Assembly (NCBI RefSeq): GCF_901000735.1
Contig: NC_081550.1
Span: forward strand, 10,344,289 to 10,408,288
DNA length: 64,000 nt
Reading direction: 5' to 3'
DNA from: Corylus avellana
Taxonomy: Eukaryota; Streptophyta; Magnoliopsida; Fagales; Betulaceae
Numbering within the stretch: the first letter of the stretch is position 1; every line of letters begins with the position of its first letter. Positions 1-12,689 of this stretch are shown here, piece after piece. A program made the position numbers and the translations under genes. Below the pieces are notes generated by a model. It was not told the DNA's origin. It was given only the letters and a program-made list of their open reading frames with translations, and searched no databases.

Positions 1-153
1 GTTGGTTTTGTGATCAACATCATGTACTGTATAATGGGTTGGAGGTAATCATTTATTTCTAACTCTTTGTGAATGTACTATTAAATTGCAGTTCGTGAAT
101 GTCCTTGCTAAATAGCTTGAATTTTCCTTATTGAATCTTAAGTTTGGTTTCAG

Positions 154-1785
154 GGTAGCTCTATTAGGAAAGCCTCTAGTGGGGAGGAGATGCTCCAATA
201 TAAATTGGGTTTCTCAAACGAAGTAGAACCAGAGGAGCGCCGCATGTCTGATTTGTCAGATTGGGCTTCAAGTGTCATATCTTGTGCTGAGATCCAAGTA
301 ACGGGAGGTTCAACAGCATTACACTAATTCTAAATTTCCCTGTTTCAATGTAATCACATAGTTAAGATTAGATATCGATCGGGTTTGTAAATGGTAGTAA
401 TTGCATACATGCGTTTCATAAGTCAAAGTTCTTAAGCCTAATAGACCAGGTTCTTTGGGTGGCAAATGTGCCTTATTTTTCTTGTTCATGCATTTCGTTT
501 ACTCCTATTGGTTCTATCAGTATACCTCATTTATCAAACCTCATTGTGGTGGTGGTGATCAAACAAGGGCTGGTTAAAAAGATAATTGGTGTAACTATAT
601 ACATATTGTAAATGAGAATGTCATGGTGCATTTTTCTCAGATGAACACCTCAGTAATTGAACATGACATTTACAACCTCAAGCGGGACTTTGAGGAGAAA
701 GATGCCACCATAAAGGAGCTAACCACTCTACTCCACTCATCCGATGTTGCTGGTTCGAAGGTAATGTTTCAGTTATAGTCCCTTTGAATTTCGTCCTTAC
801 TGAAAAATTTTCTTTCCTTAATCTGTATCCCTTATAATAGAGGATTGTAGAGTTGGAAGACATTATATGTAGGAAAAACACGATTATTACAAGACTAAAG
901 AAGGACATGGTTGTCCTAGAACAAAAGGTAAGAAGCAGGCGGCAGGAATCTAGTGGTTGTAGAGTTTGGGGAGTTCATTGAAGAAAGTATTTGCAATCTC
1001 CCTCCATTCCCTTTTTAATTGTTCCCTTTCTAGGGTTTTGTTGTGTATAATGATCTAGTTATATTATGTTGTACCCTTTCACATGAAATGATTGAATGAA
1101 TGCTTATAATGTAAAAAGGTCCATCAATTCTAATGGACTTTGCATTTTAATTCCTTCTACACATCTGAAATTCAATGTGGATAAGCTTTGCATTTTAGAA
1201 AAAAAAGAGGCATGTGCTCTAACTCTGCAATGAGCAATGAGCAATGTGCAACGATATTTGCTTAGGTTTACTTGAAGAATTTGGTTGTCATGTTCTGAAT
1301 TTTGTAACTAATAGTACAATTAAAAGCAGGTGGTGCACTTCACTAGACTTCGGAGATCCTCCTTTCCTTCTTCAAACTCAAACTCAAATAGTGAGCAGCG
1401 TCCACACATGGCAGAAAATCTCCTATATAATATGGATAGTACTACTAGCCCTTCATCTTCTAATTCAGACTCTTCCCCTTCGAATCAACCACATGTTCCT
1501 GTCGCTAAAGTTGAGGAAATTTCTGTTAAGAATAGCTACTCTTCTTCTACAAGAAACCAGATGTCAGCACCTGCAAAACTGACAAGTTCTTTTGTGAGAC
1601 CAACAGATCAGAGCTCAAAATCTAGATCAATAAGTCCACTTAAAGAAATATTTACAAATTGGAAATCCAATTCAATTTCATATTCGAGGCAAAAACAGGC
1701 AGTTGTTGGAGATTCTTCAAGAAAGAGTAGAAGGCGACATCTAACTGGATCTAAGGATGCAACCCCTCAAAAGAGATGGCTTTAG
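154..1785 (+). CDS. Gene X, 3' part: coiled-coil/basic Ser-rich protein of unknown function (partial)
   Basis: Four exons join in one open frame: 154-297 (after an AG at 152-153, before GTAACG), 641-760 (after CTCAG, before GTAATG), 841-927 (after AATAG, before GTAAGA) and 1330-1785 (after AAGCAG, ending in TAG). All introns are phase 0. The 5' exons lie outside the window. The second and third exons encode a charged helical stretch ([29 protein letters not shown]) that looks like a short coiled coil. The last exon encodes about 150 residues rich in Ser, Pro, Lys and Arg and ends TPQKRWL. No catalytic motif is visible and I do not recognise the family. The paralogue at 21.2-23.1 kb supports the exon calls, because its exon edges are conserved. 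A cytoskeleton-associated role is conceivable from the coiled coil and basic tail, but that is only a guess. Confidence 0.72.
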
Positions 1786-2567
1786 TAAGTTACATGCAAT
1801 TTTTATGTACTTGTTCTTAATGATGCCACTACAACAAGCTTTCAAATTTGATTTCAGCATTTAAAGGGAATATATAAGGAACTGAGACACCTTTACTATA
1901 TATATACAGGTTGAAGAGTGCTTCATATTTCTGCAATCAGGAGACGCCTTTACATTTCCAAAATGATGCTCGGGAGATGTATGGAGACCCTACATATATT
2001 TATAGGTGCAGACCAGTGTTGAATTTATAAATTTTTAGAAATTACAGTACATTAATTTAAGTAAATACACAACTTGGTCTTATATATTCACTATTGTTTA
2101 TTTCGGGACAACCTTAAGCCAACTTACCTACTTAAGCCATACTCAATTTTGGGAGTATTTTGAATTTCATAATGCTAGAAAGGGGCCCATTTTTCTTAAT
2201 CAAGTTAGAAATATGAGCTCTAGGAATACTTTTCCACACCAAATTAGTTTCTCATGAGCATCAATTGTTCGAATTTCAAAACACATTTGAAGACATAAAT
2301 TGGAATCAATATTCAATACATATACATCAAAATTTGAAAAATAAAATAACAAAAATGAAATGTTCCTTAACAAGAAAAAAAAAATTTATCTATCCATTTG
2401 GCTGCTTGGAGTTTATCACTTTGAAATGTTTGTAGCTAACCCATAACAAAACTAACAAGCATTAAGGGGTACTTACTGATAAATGTTGATAGGTTTTAGC
2501 ATTGGGAGTGATCTGATTGGTTTAGTTGTGATTCGCCCATGGTCGATGAACGCTTCTTTTGTTGTGG
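1786..2567. other. Interval between convergent gene X and TNL-A
   Basis: No gene is seen. The stretch should contain the 3' UTRs of both flanking genes. It is clearly homologous to 23114-23972, and part of it (about 2120-2220) also matches 13160-13270 and 17090-17190 downstream of the duplicated terminal TNL exon. This marks it as conserved TNL 3'-flanking sequence. Confidence 0.6.
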
Positions 2568-5500
2568 CTAATAACTGGATTCCAAGTTGCAATCATCCTC
2601 ATCCTCATCATCACAATCATCATCTTCAGCTGAACATTCTGGAATGTCACTTTCTTCATCACATTCATCCTCTTCGGTTGAAGATTCATCACTTTTGTCA
2701 TCAGAAGATTCGAAACAAAAATAAAAATCCACGTGGGTCAAACTTGGATGATCTTTTGCATTCTCTCCGTGCTCGTGTATCAGATGAACTCCGCAGCTTT
2801 TAACTAAGAACTGTGTTCTTATGTCAATCCCTTTTACTTTTCTTTTTGGATAACAAATTATGTTAAACCTAAATAGCAGTTTGTCCTCCTCTAACACAAA
2901 AGGATCTAAAACCAAGTACTCCAGCCATACATGATTTGAGCCTTGTGCTCTTACATGTTCATCTCTCTTAGTAATAAGCTTACTTTCTATACCTTTACTG
3001 TAGATCGTCCAACGAAGATTACACGAGCCATATTTTGGCCCTGAGAGCTCGAGAGGTCCAAAAACAACACAAAAAGCAATTTTTTTGATCTCATCCAAAA
3101 ACGGGAGCCCAGTAATATATATTGCACATGAGTTACCACCAGCAGATGGATTCTCCATACGATGGCTGAACCAAGCTGGTATCTTATTTCCCGGAATTAA
3201 GATTCCACCACCAAAATAGTCATTATAAGGTCCCTATATATTAAACGAATAGCATCAATTTTCAGAAGTAGAACCCATAAACCAAGGCACATAAAAATAC
3301 GTACAAAAGAGAGAGAGAGAGATACCTGATTCCCTATATTCTCAGCCAATTTATAGCATCCAGACAAGTCAATCCATTTTCCCACTCGCAATCCGCTTGA
3401 CAATTCTGGAAAACTTTCCAACGAAACACATCCATCGGCCCATATATTTTCTATATCTGGTGGAAGTTCTGGAATTTCTTTAAGTTGCTTGCAATTCCTT
3501 ACAAGAAGCGCCCTTAATCTAACAAATCTTTTGATGCATGCAGGCAGGCTAACAATTTCAGTCTCTGATAGAACTAATTTATCTAAACTGGAAAAACAAT
3601 TAAGTGCCATGAAGAATTCTGATTTTACTATAGATCTTTCATGATCCAAGAATCGCAGTGCCGGAAACAAAATAAAGGAACAACCATCATCGAAAATATG
3701 TGCATTCGCTAGAGGAGGCGATGCAAATAAATTTGTACTTGATGAAATTTCAAATTCCTCTGTTGACACGACTGAGAGCATGGATTCTCTTTCATCCCTC
3801 ACCTTTGTTGGAAGCTTAACAACTTTTGAACACCTTTCCTGATCCTGACGAAGAATATTTAGATGCTGCAACTGAAGACTATTTGGAAGATGAATAGGGT
3901 TTATGCAATCTCGGATATATAAGTTGGAAAGCCCAGTGAAATATACAATGGATGGAGGTAGTTCTTTTATAGCTACCCGTTTTAAAAAAAGGATTGTCAA
4001 GCGTTCCATTTTACACTCAATTTCAGGAAATTTCTGAAGCCTTGCACAATCTAGAAGTTCAAGAGTTTCAAGAGATCTCAACTTGAGGCTTCTTGGCAAT
4101 GTTATAAGGTTGTTGCATTCCGAAATACGCAGAATGGAAAGCTTCTTAAGTAATCCAACAGAGTCATGAACCTTAACTAAACTCTCACATTTCTCAACCC
4201 TTAAAACTTCTAAATTTGGGATTCTTGAAATATTAGGGATTTCTGTTAGGAATTTACATAGACCGAATTTCATAGTCCTCATGTTTTGGAAATCCTGACA
4301 AAAAAAAAAATAATAATAATTAAAAAAAAAAATTACAAAAAGTTTGTAGCATAATTTAAAAGAAATAAATATATAAAATAATAATTATACCTTGAATCTC
4401 TCCTTCGGTAGCTTTAATGGGCTATTAGATATTCTTAAAATGACGAGTTTCTTTCCATGAAAATTGGATGGAAAATATTCTAAAGGACATCCAGGCCAAT
4501 CAAGCACTCTTAACTCATTAGAGAGATATCTAGGACTCCCAAAGAAGCGTGCATTACGATTTATAAACAATCTCAGCCTTGTCATCTTCTCGAAGGTTTT
4601 GGAACTCAAGCATATCAAGTCTCGCTCAGGCAAGTCCACTAATATACCTTCAATTTTGTTTGTTCCCTGGTAAGACAATGCACAAGTATGGCAATAAAAT
4701 CAAAGCATAAAGTTCTTCATATTTTACTGCTTGTTAGAATTATAATTTTATTCTTTTACATAGAAACACCTTATTTTGTGAAAAGGAAACAACTTATATT
4801 CCATTCGTCTGACTTTATATGTTGCTTGTTGTGGTTTTCATAATGGGTAATTTTGTTATTATTAGAATGTCAATTTTTTTTTCCTCATATTTACATATAA
4901 TTCTTACATATTCATAAAATAAAAGGCAAAATACTCATAAAAACTATATCCATATTTGAAATAGGGTAAAAGGCAATTTGCTTGATGATTTATTTATTCT
5001 TTTGGATTAAAGGCATTCAACTTGCAGCCAAGTACTTACTTTTGAAACGAATGGTGTGCGTATATGTGTGTCCACGTGTGTGGTTATTTATCCATCAATT
5101 TTTGCAAAATGTAAAATTAAAAGAGTGTTTTTATGAGTCTTACCATATTTTCTTCAAATACATGACGAACGTCTTCATGAAACCACAGTCTACTGCGTTT
5201 GCCAGGTTCTTTGCATGATTCTTGACGAACAATTTCTCTACCCATATCTTGTAGTGAGTCATGCATGTCGAATTTGTTACGCTCATCAATAGTTACGAGA
5301 GACTTATGCATAAGCACTTCAATGCCAATACAAGGAAAGAAACCACAATTGTCTAGAATTTTAATGACATATTCCACATTGTCTCCTTTAAAGAAACATG
5401 CAATGTCAAGGAAAATATTCTTCTCACTTTCCTCCAACCCATCATAACTTATTTTAAGCTTTTCATGAATATTTTTATGAGGAATTCTTTTGTACTTTTC

Positions 5501-8500
5501 CAAGGCACTTTTCCAATGATATACATCTCTTCCACATAAATATGAACCTAGCACTGTTAAAGCTAGTGGAAGGCCCCCAGCATAATGTAGTGCATGTTTT
5601 GTGAGTTCTACAAAATCATCAGTAGGCTTGTTACTTTGGAAAGCGTGTTGACTAAAGAGCTGAAAAGCTTCATTGTGATTCAATTCATTCATCTTGTATC
5701 TGAAATCAACTTTAGGATTAATTAGTAAATGCTCATCTCTTGTCGTTATAATGATTCTACTTCCCATACCAAACCATTCATGTTCTCCCGACAATGATTC
5801 TAATTGGATCAACTCATCCACATCATCAAGAACTAAAAGAATCCTTTTATTGCAAAGCCTTTCCTTTATGATATTGATTCCTCCATCAACATTACGAATC
5901 TTCAAACTTGAGTTGCCTAGGATATCAGAAAGAAGTGTCTCTTGCAACTGGACTAGACCACACTCTCGCTTCGAATTTTCTCTAACATTTGCAAGAAAAC
6001 AACTATCTTCAAATTGGTAAGCAATTGAGTTATAGATCGCTTTGGCGATAGTTGTCTTACCAATTCCACCACCTCCGAAGATTCCTACCATGCGTTTGTC
6101 ATTCATTCCAATACTTAAAAGCACATTAATGTCTCGTACACGAGACTCTAGTCCAACTGGATATTTGGTGACATTTAAGTATGTATGACTTACCATTCTT
6201 GAGACCGCTTGAACAATTTCATGGATAAATTTAGATTCACTCCTACCAATGCAAAAGATTAACAAAAATTAAATGAGTTGCAATAGTTACATTAAATACA
6301 TAGAAAGATGATTTACATACATTTTTTTTCTTTGTAACAAATGACAATGGTAAGCAACAAGACATGTTGTAATCCTTCCCTCCCTAAATCTCAATCCTCC
6401 AATGGATTTGATCACATGTCCTCCCTTAATAAGACTCATAGTTTTCATCCTTTTTTTTTTTTTTTTTTTCATTTATTTTATTTTTTTTTAGGTATTACTA
6501 AACTTTACCCTCTTTTTTGTTTTTGTTTCATTCTCGAATTTGGTTTTGCCTTGTTGATACATATAATTAAAGAGTATATTTTTTGCAGTTTACTCTAAAA
6601 TGTAACTGCATTTCTTCAATTTCTTTTATGTTCTTTTATCATAAGGTTTAATTATATAGTTCCAAAATGTTTAATATTTTAGTAAAATTGCGTTTTATTT
6701 TCATCTTGCACTATTCAACTATATTATAATTATAATATTCCCACTAAACTTTAGAACCTAGCAAAATGCCCCAAGAGTTAAGTATTTACATTCCGGTAGA
6801 CCGTACGATTTTAAATTGGTGTTAATTAAATTTGTGAGTTAAGTATTACATGTTTGAGCCTCATTGACCAACTCCTTATCAATTTCGATTTATTTCAAGA
6901 AGAAAACAATTTAATTAATGAGTTCAATTGACTAGATGTAAAAAAAATAAAAGATGGCATCTTAGTTTCAAAATATATGTGTTCCACTTCCATTTCACTT
7001 ATGGAAAACGGAATATTTTATTAAAAACCTATTTAAAATAGAAGTTCTTTATCCCCTAAAATATGCATGTATATTATTTATCTTTAGTCGTATAGTATGT
7101 GGTATTGTACTCTGCAATTTGGATTTATTCAAAGTTTTAAGTATCGAAGTTAATTTGCTTGATTTCTATGAAAAAGAATTAATTATTTTTAAGATTAAAT
7201 ATTTAATTATTCTTAAATTTTAGAATTATGAGACGATGGTTATCATCTAACTCAACTTAAGGTATAAATGCGAAATTTTATGTATAGTTCACAAAATTAG
7301 TAAAAACTATTTCTCAACTTTTCGTTTTCATTGGGCTTGAAAATTATTACTTCCAAGTTCCAATAGAACTGATACTAAAAACTAATTTAAAAAAATTATA
7401 CCACTTTGAACTAAAAACTAATTTAAAAATTATACCACTTCGAAAATCCTAGAATGTAATCGAGGCAATTAACAAAATATATGAAAATAACACTACGTAT
7501 CAAAATGACTAACTTTTAAAAATATGATCTTAATGTGAAAATTTCAATGAATTTAGAGTTCTTGTGACAAAAGAAATCATAATAATTAATTAATAGATAT
7601 GTTTGATGTCATTCTTCTATACATCTCTTGTTTATCTTTTTATTTTTTATTTTTTATTATTTAAATCTATCATTGAATCAGTGTGACTCAAGTGTGAGTC
7701 CTAAAAATGTAATGACAATTTGCTTATCTCTTGTACGGAGATGAACAAGAGATAAAGTAAAAGATGAAAACTAAATATTTTTCATAATTAAATTTGTTCA
7801 AAATAACATAAGGAATAATATTATATTGTAGGACCAAAGAAAATGATAGTGGTACAAAACTACATACCAAAATAAATGAAAAGTTCATCTTCAACAATTA
7901 GATCATCCATAAACTATTTAAATAAAGAGAAATGCCTCTTTCTTTTCTTTTTTTTTTCTTTTTTTTTTTTAAAAAAAAAAAATCTATTATACATGTGCTG
8001 TCCATATAAATACAACTTTTTGCAAATCAACCATTTAAGGTCTCTTATGTAAATTGCTTGGTCTTAAACATAATAATTTAATGAGTTTAATTTCTTTAGC
8101 ACAAAAATTTATGGAATAAACTATAAACATGTATTTGTGTAAAATAGTTCACATGTGCTGCACATGCATAAAAGCAGGAGTCTAACGATGATAGAATGTC
8201 ATCCATGTGCAAATGACTACTACAGTACTACATTCAATAAATTATTTTGCTGGCATATATATAAGGTCAGAAATACCCTTCATCCAAGTGGTAGCCGGAC
8301 AAGTTGGCGACTTTTTGTAGGGCTGTCTTCCAGCTTTCCACAGTGTTCTCCTTGGATCTGCTTTCATGTTTGGCCAATGCTTTACCGAAACTCTCTTTTT
8401 GATGTCGTACATCCGATGGATCTATTTTGTAGAACACTGGAAGAACGATTTGTTGATATTTTTCCTTACACTCAAGGATCTCCTTTAGCTCATTCAAGCA

Positions 8501-8782
8501 CCATGCAGATGATGCATAGTTTTCAGAGAGTACAACGATTGCAATCTTTGAATCATTAATGGCTTTGAAAAGTGCTGGTGAAATTTCTTCTCCTCCTCTA
8601 AGTTTGTCATCCATATAAGTAAGAAGTCCCTTTTGACGCAAAGCGTTGCATAGATGAGCAGTAAAATTGTCACGGGTATCTTGGCCTCTAAAGCTCAAGA
8701 ATACATCGTTAGTCCATCGACGGATGAAAGAAGAAGAAGATGAGGAAGGAGCTGATCTTTGGAAGGTCATGGAAGAAGCCAT
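2568..8782 (-). CDS. TNL-A: complete TIR-NB-ARC-LRR disease resistance protein
   Basis: This is an intracellular immune receptor, usually cytosolic or nuclear. Five exons join in frame: 8277-8782, 5144-6242, 4391-4666, 3326-4294 and 2568-3233, all with GT-AG borders, giving 1171 aa. Exon 1 is the TIR domain (DVFLSFRG at about residue 26; conserved CLNEL with the catalytic Glu of TIR NADases). Exon 2 is NB-ARC: P-loop GIFGGGGIGKTT at 222-233, kinase-2 LLVLDDVD near 304-311, RNBS-B GSRIIITTRD at 329, GLPLAL at 392, FLDIACFF at 446, MHD at 495. Exons 3-4 are LRRs (about 536-950). Exon 5 is the post-LRR (C-JID-type) domain, starting with the GGGI..PGN..PAWFS motif and ending in an Asp/Glu-rich tail. 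Length and exon plan are typical of the family. No frameshift or stop is seen, so it is probably functional. Intron 1 (2.0 kb) is AT-rich with no ORF. The start is the first Met before the TIR. Confidence 0.93.
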
Positions 8783-9583
8783 TCTGTATGTAAGCTTGAT
8801 TGCTAGGTTTTAGGGATAATGAGAGTAATGACTTCCTTAACCCTAATTAAGTAGAGAAGTTGATGCCGCGTTGGTCACATCAGCAACTTCTTGGCAGTTT
8901 CCTTTCGTAGAAAACTAATTGGATAGGTTTGCGTAGAATCTCCTGTTAAGCACGTGGATCAACAGTACTCTTTTTTTCTTTTCTTTTTTTCTCACTTTTT
9001 CTTTTCTCTCTATATTTTATCATTTTGCCGTACATGCGACAAAATCTTTAAATCATCTGTTAAGCTTCATTTCTCAGGAAGTCTATAGACCAGAGAAAAT
9101 ATGTGAAATACATTAATTGGAAATAACAATAAATTGTTGAGTTAAGGTTGAAACTCTATATATACTTTAACTTTGGTAAAATAATAAATTATCACTTATC
9201 TTTAAAACGAGCTAAAAGAAATCAATGAATTTCATTATTTAAATTTATATTTTAATATCCTTGATATTCATAAAAAAGAAAGTTACTTATGTAAGACACC
9301 CCTCCATGCACGTATATCTTCTCTCTTTATTTTTCATTTTATAGTGTATTTTGTTATTCACCTCTATTTACTTATGACTGTAGATGCAATTGTAGATGCA
9401 TATATAGTTGATTATGAATTGTTACCTCTATTTTGCCCACGCTAGAAAGTTGCTTTCAAGAGTCATGAAGAAGAAGAAGAAGAAAGAGAGTGGGAAAACA
9501 AAGATGAATGGAGGTAAAAGAAAGTGCTTAGAAAATGGTGGATCATCTACCAATTGAGCATTCTTTATTGGGCTTCCCCCCCT

Positions 9584-9633
<50 letters not shown>

Positions 9634-9861
9634 GATCAATTGAATTGTTTGTTTAATATATTTGTTTTGATAAAAATAAATAAATAAAATAAAATAAAAT
9701 AAAAAGAGGAAAAAGATAGAAAACAAAGTTTTACCAAACCCAACCCAATTTGTGAGCTTTTTATCCCACTTTCAAGTTTAATATTTGTCCCCTCTAACCC
9801 AAGAAAAAAGGGAATCCAAATGTTTTGTGATTTTTATTACATTAGGCTTAAGGCAATTTTA

Positions 9862-9863
<2 letters not shown>
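8783..9863. other. Upstream region of TNL-A
   Basis: No coding sequence is seen. The first 150 bases upstream of the TNL-A start should hold its promoter and 5' UTR. Phrases here (a GCCGCGTTGG-like segment and TTGGCAGTTTCC at about 8860-8905) resemble 10845-10890 and 14780-14820, suggesting that old TNL promoter sequence also lies at the start of each tandem unit. The rest is AT-rich with poly-pyrimidine runs. Confidence 0.4.
9587..9633. repeat. Compound microsatellite (CT)n(TA)n
   Basis: About 16 CT units are followed directly by TA units. It is a simple repeat with no gene nearby. Confidence 0.9.

Positions 9864-9894
<31 letters not shown>
9864..9894. repeat. (TA)n microsatellite
   Basis: An uninterrupted TA run ends exactly where homology to the TIR exon of TNL-A begins, so it may mark the breakpoint that truncated the relic beside it. 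Confidence 0.9.
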
Positions 9895-9895
<1 letters not shown>

Positions 9896-9896
<1 letters not shown>

Positions 9897-9981
9897 GGCC
9901 TCTAATGCTCAAGAATACTTCGTATGGCCATGGAAGGGTGAAAGAAGAAGAGGCTCCTCGGAAGCTCATGGAAGAAGCCAT
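9896..9981 (-). pseudogene. TNL relic: first ~28 codons of a TIR exon
   Basis: From an ATG at 9981 the minus strand reads MASSMSFRGASSS, then a segment ending EVFLSIRG, matching the start of the TNL-A TIR exon (MASSMTFQRS...DVFLSFRG). The homology stops inside the first TIR motif, at a TA microsatellite. The rest of the TIR domain is absent. It is the 5' stub of another TNL gene in the same orientation. Confidence 0.75.
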
Positions 9982-10626
9982 TCTTTTTGAGGTTTCTTTG
10001 TTTTGTTGGTTTTCACTGCACCATTAAAGTTGTAATTATTTTATTATTTTTCTTGGATCCAAGAATTTTTGTCTTTTTTTTCAAAAAAATTACATAAAAT
10101 CAAAACCAAAAATGCTAGTAATTCAACTCATGTCAACGAAACTCGGGTCCTAGAGGACTTGGGTGCCATTGGTAAAAAAGGATTTTATGAATACATGCCT
10201 AAAATGAAAGTCATCGGTCAAATTTGTTGTGAGTTTTCAAGATAGTAGCATTTCATGAAGAAAACGCTTTGGCATCAGTTTTATATTGATGGAAAAATAC
10301 GACAAGTTCTATATATATATCAAGACATGCACTATATAGTTGGTTAGAAATCTTCAGCAATGAACTAATGAAAATAGTCATAACATAATTGTTTATGTTT
10401 AAAAAATGTCTTTAAAATTGTTAATTAAGATTATATTATAAGAATATTTTATAAAATTTAGTTGCAATATGATTATATTACAAAGAAATCCATGTTCGAT
10501 CAGTGTTCTATTTCAATGTTGAAAACATCACAAATTTAATTAAAAATGATGTACAGTTTAAGAATTGCATCATTCACATTGATGATGCCCTACAAAATTG
10601 CACTTAACTAATATAAATTAAAACAC
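9982..10626. other. Interval between TNL relics
   Basis: AT-rich sequence with no ORF or repeat structure that I can name. Bases just above 9981 would have been the 5' flank of the TIR relic. Confidence 0.4.
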
Positions 10627-10775
10627 TTCGAATCGTAACAAATTATTAATTTCTTCATCGGATTTGTCCTCTGCGGATGAACTTTCTCTTAAATAATCAC
10701 TTTCTTCGTCGAATTCGTTGGATTCATCAAAAGAGAAATAATACTCCACGCGGGTCATATCTGGATAGACGGAGA
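10627..10775 (-). pseudogene. TNL relic: acidic C-terminal tail fragment
   Basis: Read on the minus strand this encodes a segment beginning VYPDMTRVEYYFSF, followed by a Glu/Asp/Ser-rich run (DEESDYLRESSSAEDKSDEE). That matches the end of the TNL-A post-LRR exon (HPSLTHVDFYFCF then an acidic tail). No LRR or NB-ARC coding sequence adjoins it. It is a stranded 3' exon fragment of a lost TNL. Confidence 0.72.
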
Positions 10776-12652
10776 AGTAGTCGACGCGGCATTGCATGAT
10801 ATAATAATATAATTACAAGTTGGTCCTATAATAATATAAGTATAGTACTCGACACGGCATTGAGCATCTTGGCAGCTTCCTTATAATAAAGAAATGAAGT
10901 GTTGACAAGACTTTGAGCATTTTTATAAAGAATGAACAACTCTCTTTTATAGAATTAATTTTATGAGATGAGTTAGGCTCATAAATTTATCGTTTCCCAC
11001 TTTTTCCTCGTCCGACAACCTCACCCACCCCCCAATCACCTTCATTTCTTTTTCTTTTCTTTTTCTCCTTTTTCTTCTTGCGTCCACCTTCTCCGCCACT
11101 TCCTCTTTCTCTTTTCTTATTTTCTCCTTCCCCACCACTCTCTTTGTTTTATATTAGTTTATTTATTTCTTTGTCTCCCACTATCCACTCTCTTATTTTC
11201 TTTTGTTTTTGTTTTTATTTTATTTTTTCTACTTTTGTAAACCTATAATACAAACAAATTTTATAAAAGTATTTTTACAACATTATGCGACACAATATGG
11301 TTGAGTTTTTCTAAAATTAAATTTAACTCATTTTCAATCATATTGTAAAAGTTTTTTTTAAAAAAAAAATAAAAAAATTATTTATAAGCCTAACATTCCT
11401 CTTTATTAAAACATTATCTAACAATGTTACTTATTCGTTTACGAACAAAATCCACAAACGCAATCACACTCAACTCACAATATTTAATTAATACTACTAA
11501 GTATTAATATGAGCAGTCGCAAATGTTGACTGAATTCTTTTTTTCTTTTGTAAAGACAGAAAGTTGTGGATTTCACTTTTGTTTTTGAATTTAACACATA
11601 TAATAATTTTAATAGACTAATTGAAAATTATAGTATGGTATTGTATGATTTTGTGTTTGTATTATTGATATGAATTAGCATTATTCATACCTTGTCTTTT
11701 GGTTGCAATTTCATGAAAAACATTATAATATGTATTACAAGAAACATCAATTATCGGACATTCCTATTAAATTGCTTTACAAACAACAATAAGCTAATTT
11801 TTGAACAGACATATATGGAGAGGAAGAGAGGCTGTGAGTGTTGTTAGCAGAGAGAGGATTTACCTAACAAACCCTCAAACCTATTCTTAATAGTTATAAT
11901 ATGTGAAAGTGGGGTAATATTAATTTGTGTAATAAAATACCCAACCCAAAACGCACATCATTTTTTTTCTTTTCCTTTTCTTTCTTTCTTTTCTCTTTCT
12001 CTTTCCTTCCTTTTATACCTAGCTAAATGACTCTTCAATGAAAGAAGAAAATTCTTGCCAACTCCCTTATAATTAATAAACAATCTTGAAAGATGAGAAA
12101 AGGCATACGCGTTGGTCAAAGAAAGAAGAAAATTTTTTGCAAACTTCCACGTACCGCACAATGTAACTTTATAATATATGAAGTAGAAAATTAATTAGAA
12201 TAAATATTAAATGTGATCCTTCCTAGATCTCGCTGCCTTTTTGCAATTGATTAGGATTTTTTAAAAAGAAAATCCCTCTAGATCGTAGAAAGGTAGTGGG
12301 AAATGAAAGAAAGCATGGCCCATTGCACTGTAGATTGATAGCGCACGCGTTGGGAAAAAAAAGAAGAAAGATGAAGCTATTTTTCATTTTTTATTTTTTA
12401 AGATGATTATTAAATAATTTGTAGGACCTACACTTTTATTTATGAGAATGCATTTTCCAATTTCATTTATGAAAATAATTATTGAATTTATACGACTTAT
12501 ACTTTCACTTATGTGGATTCATTTTCTATTTTTGAAAATAATTATTAAATTTATAGGAGTACTATATGTTAACATATACAATTTCCCAAACACCTGAGAT
12601 GGACTCTAATAAACTAATAAACTAAGCATTTATTCTCTATGAAAGACATTCA

Positions 12653-12657
12653 TTATA

Positions 12658-12689
<32 letters not shown>
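12653..12689. repeat. (TA)n microsatellite private to unit 1
   Basis: The equivalent place in unit 2 (about 16592-16600) lacks the expanded TA run. The expansion or loss therefore post-dates the tandem duplication. Confidence 0.9.

Noticed and set aside
1244..1582. Plus-strand ORF overlapping the last gene X exon
   Set aside because: Other-frame shadow; the 1330-1785 frame joins to the upstream exons and is shared with the paralogue.
10947..12161. Lys/Arg/Glu-rich minus-strand ORFs in the tandem units (also 14880-16101)
   Set aside because: They follow simple purine/pyrimidine tracts, are 60-90 codons, and have no motif. Repetition in both units is due to the tandem duplication, not selection.
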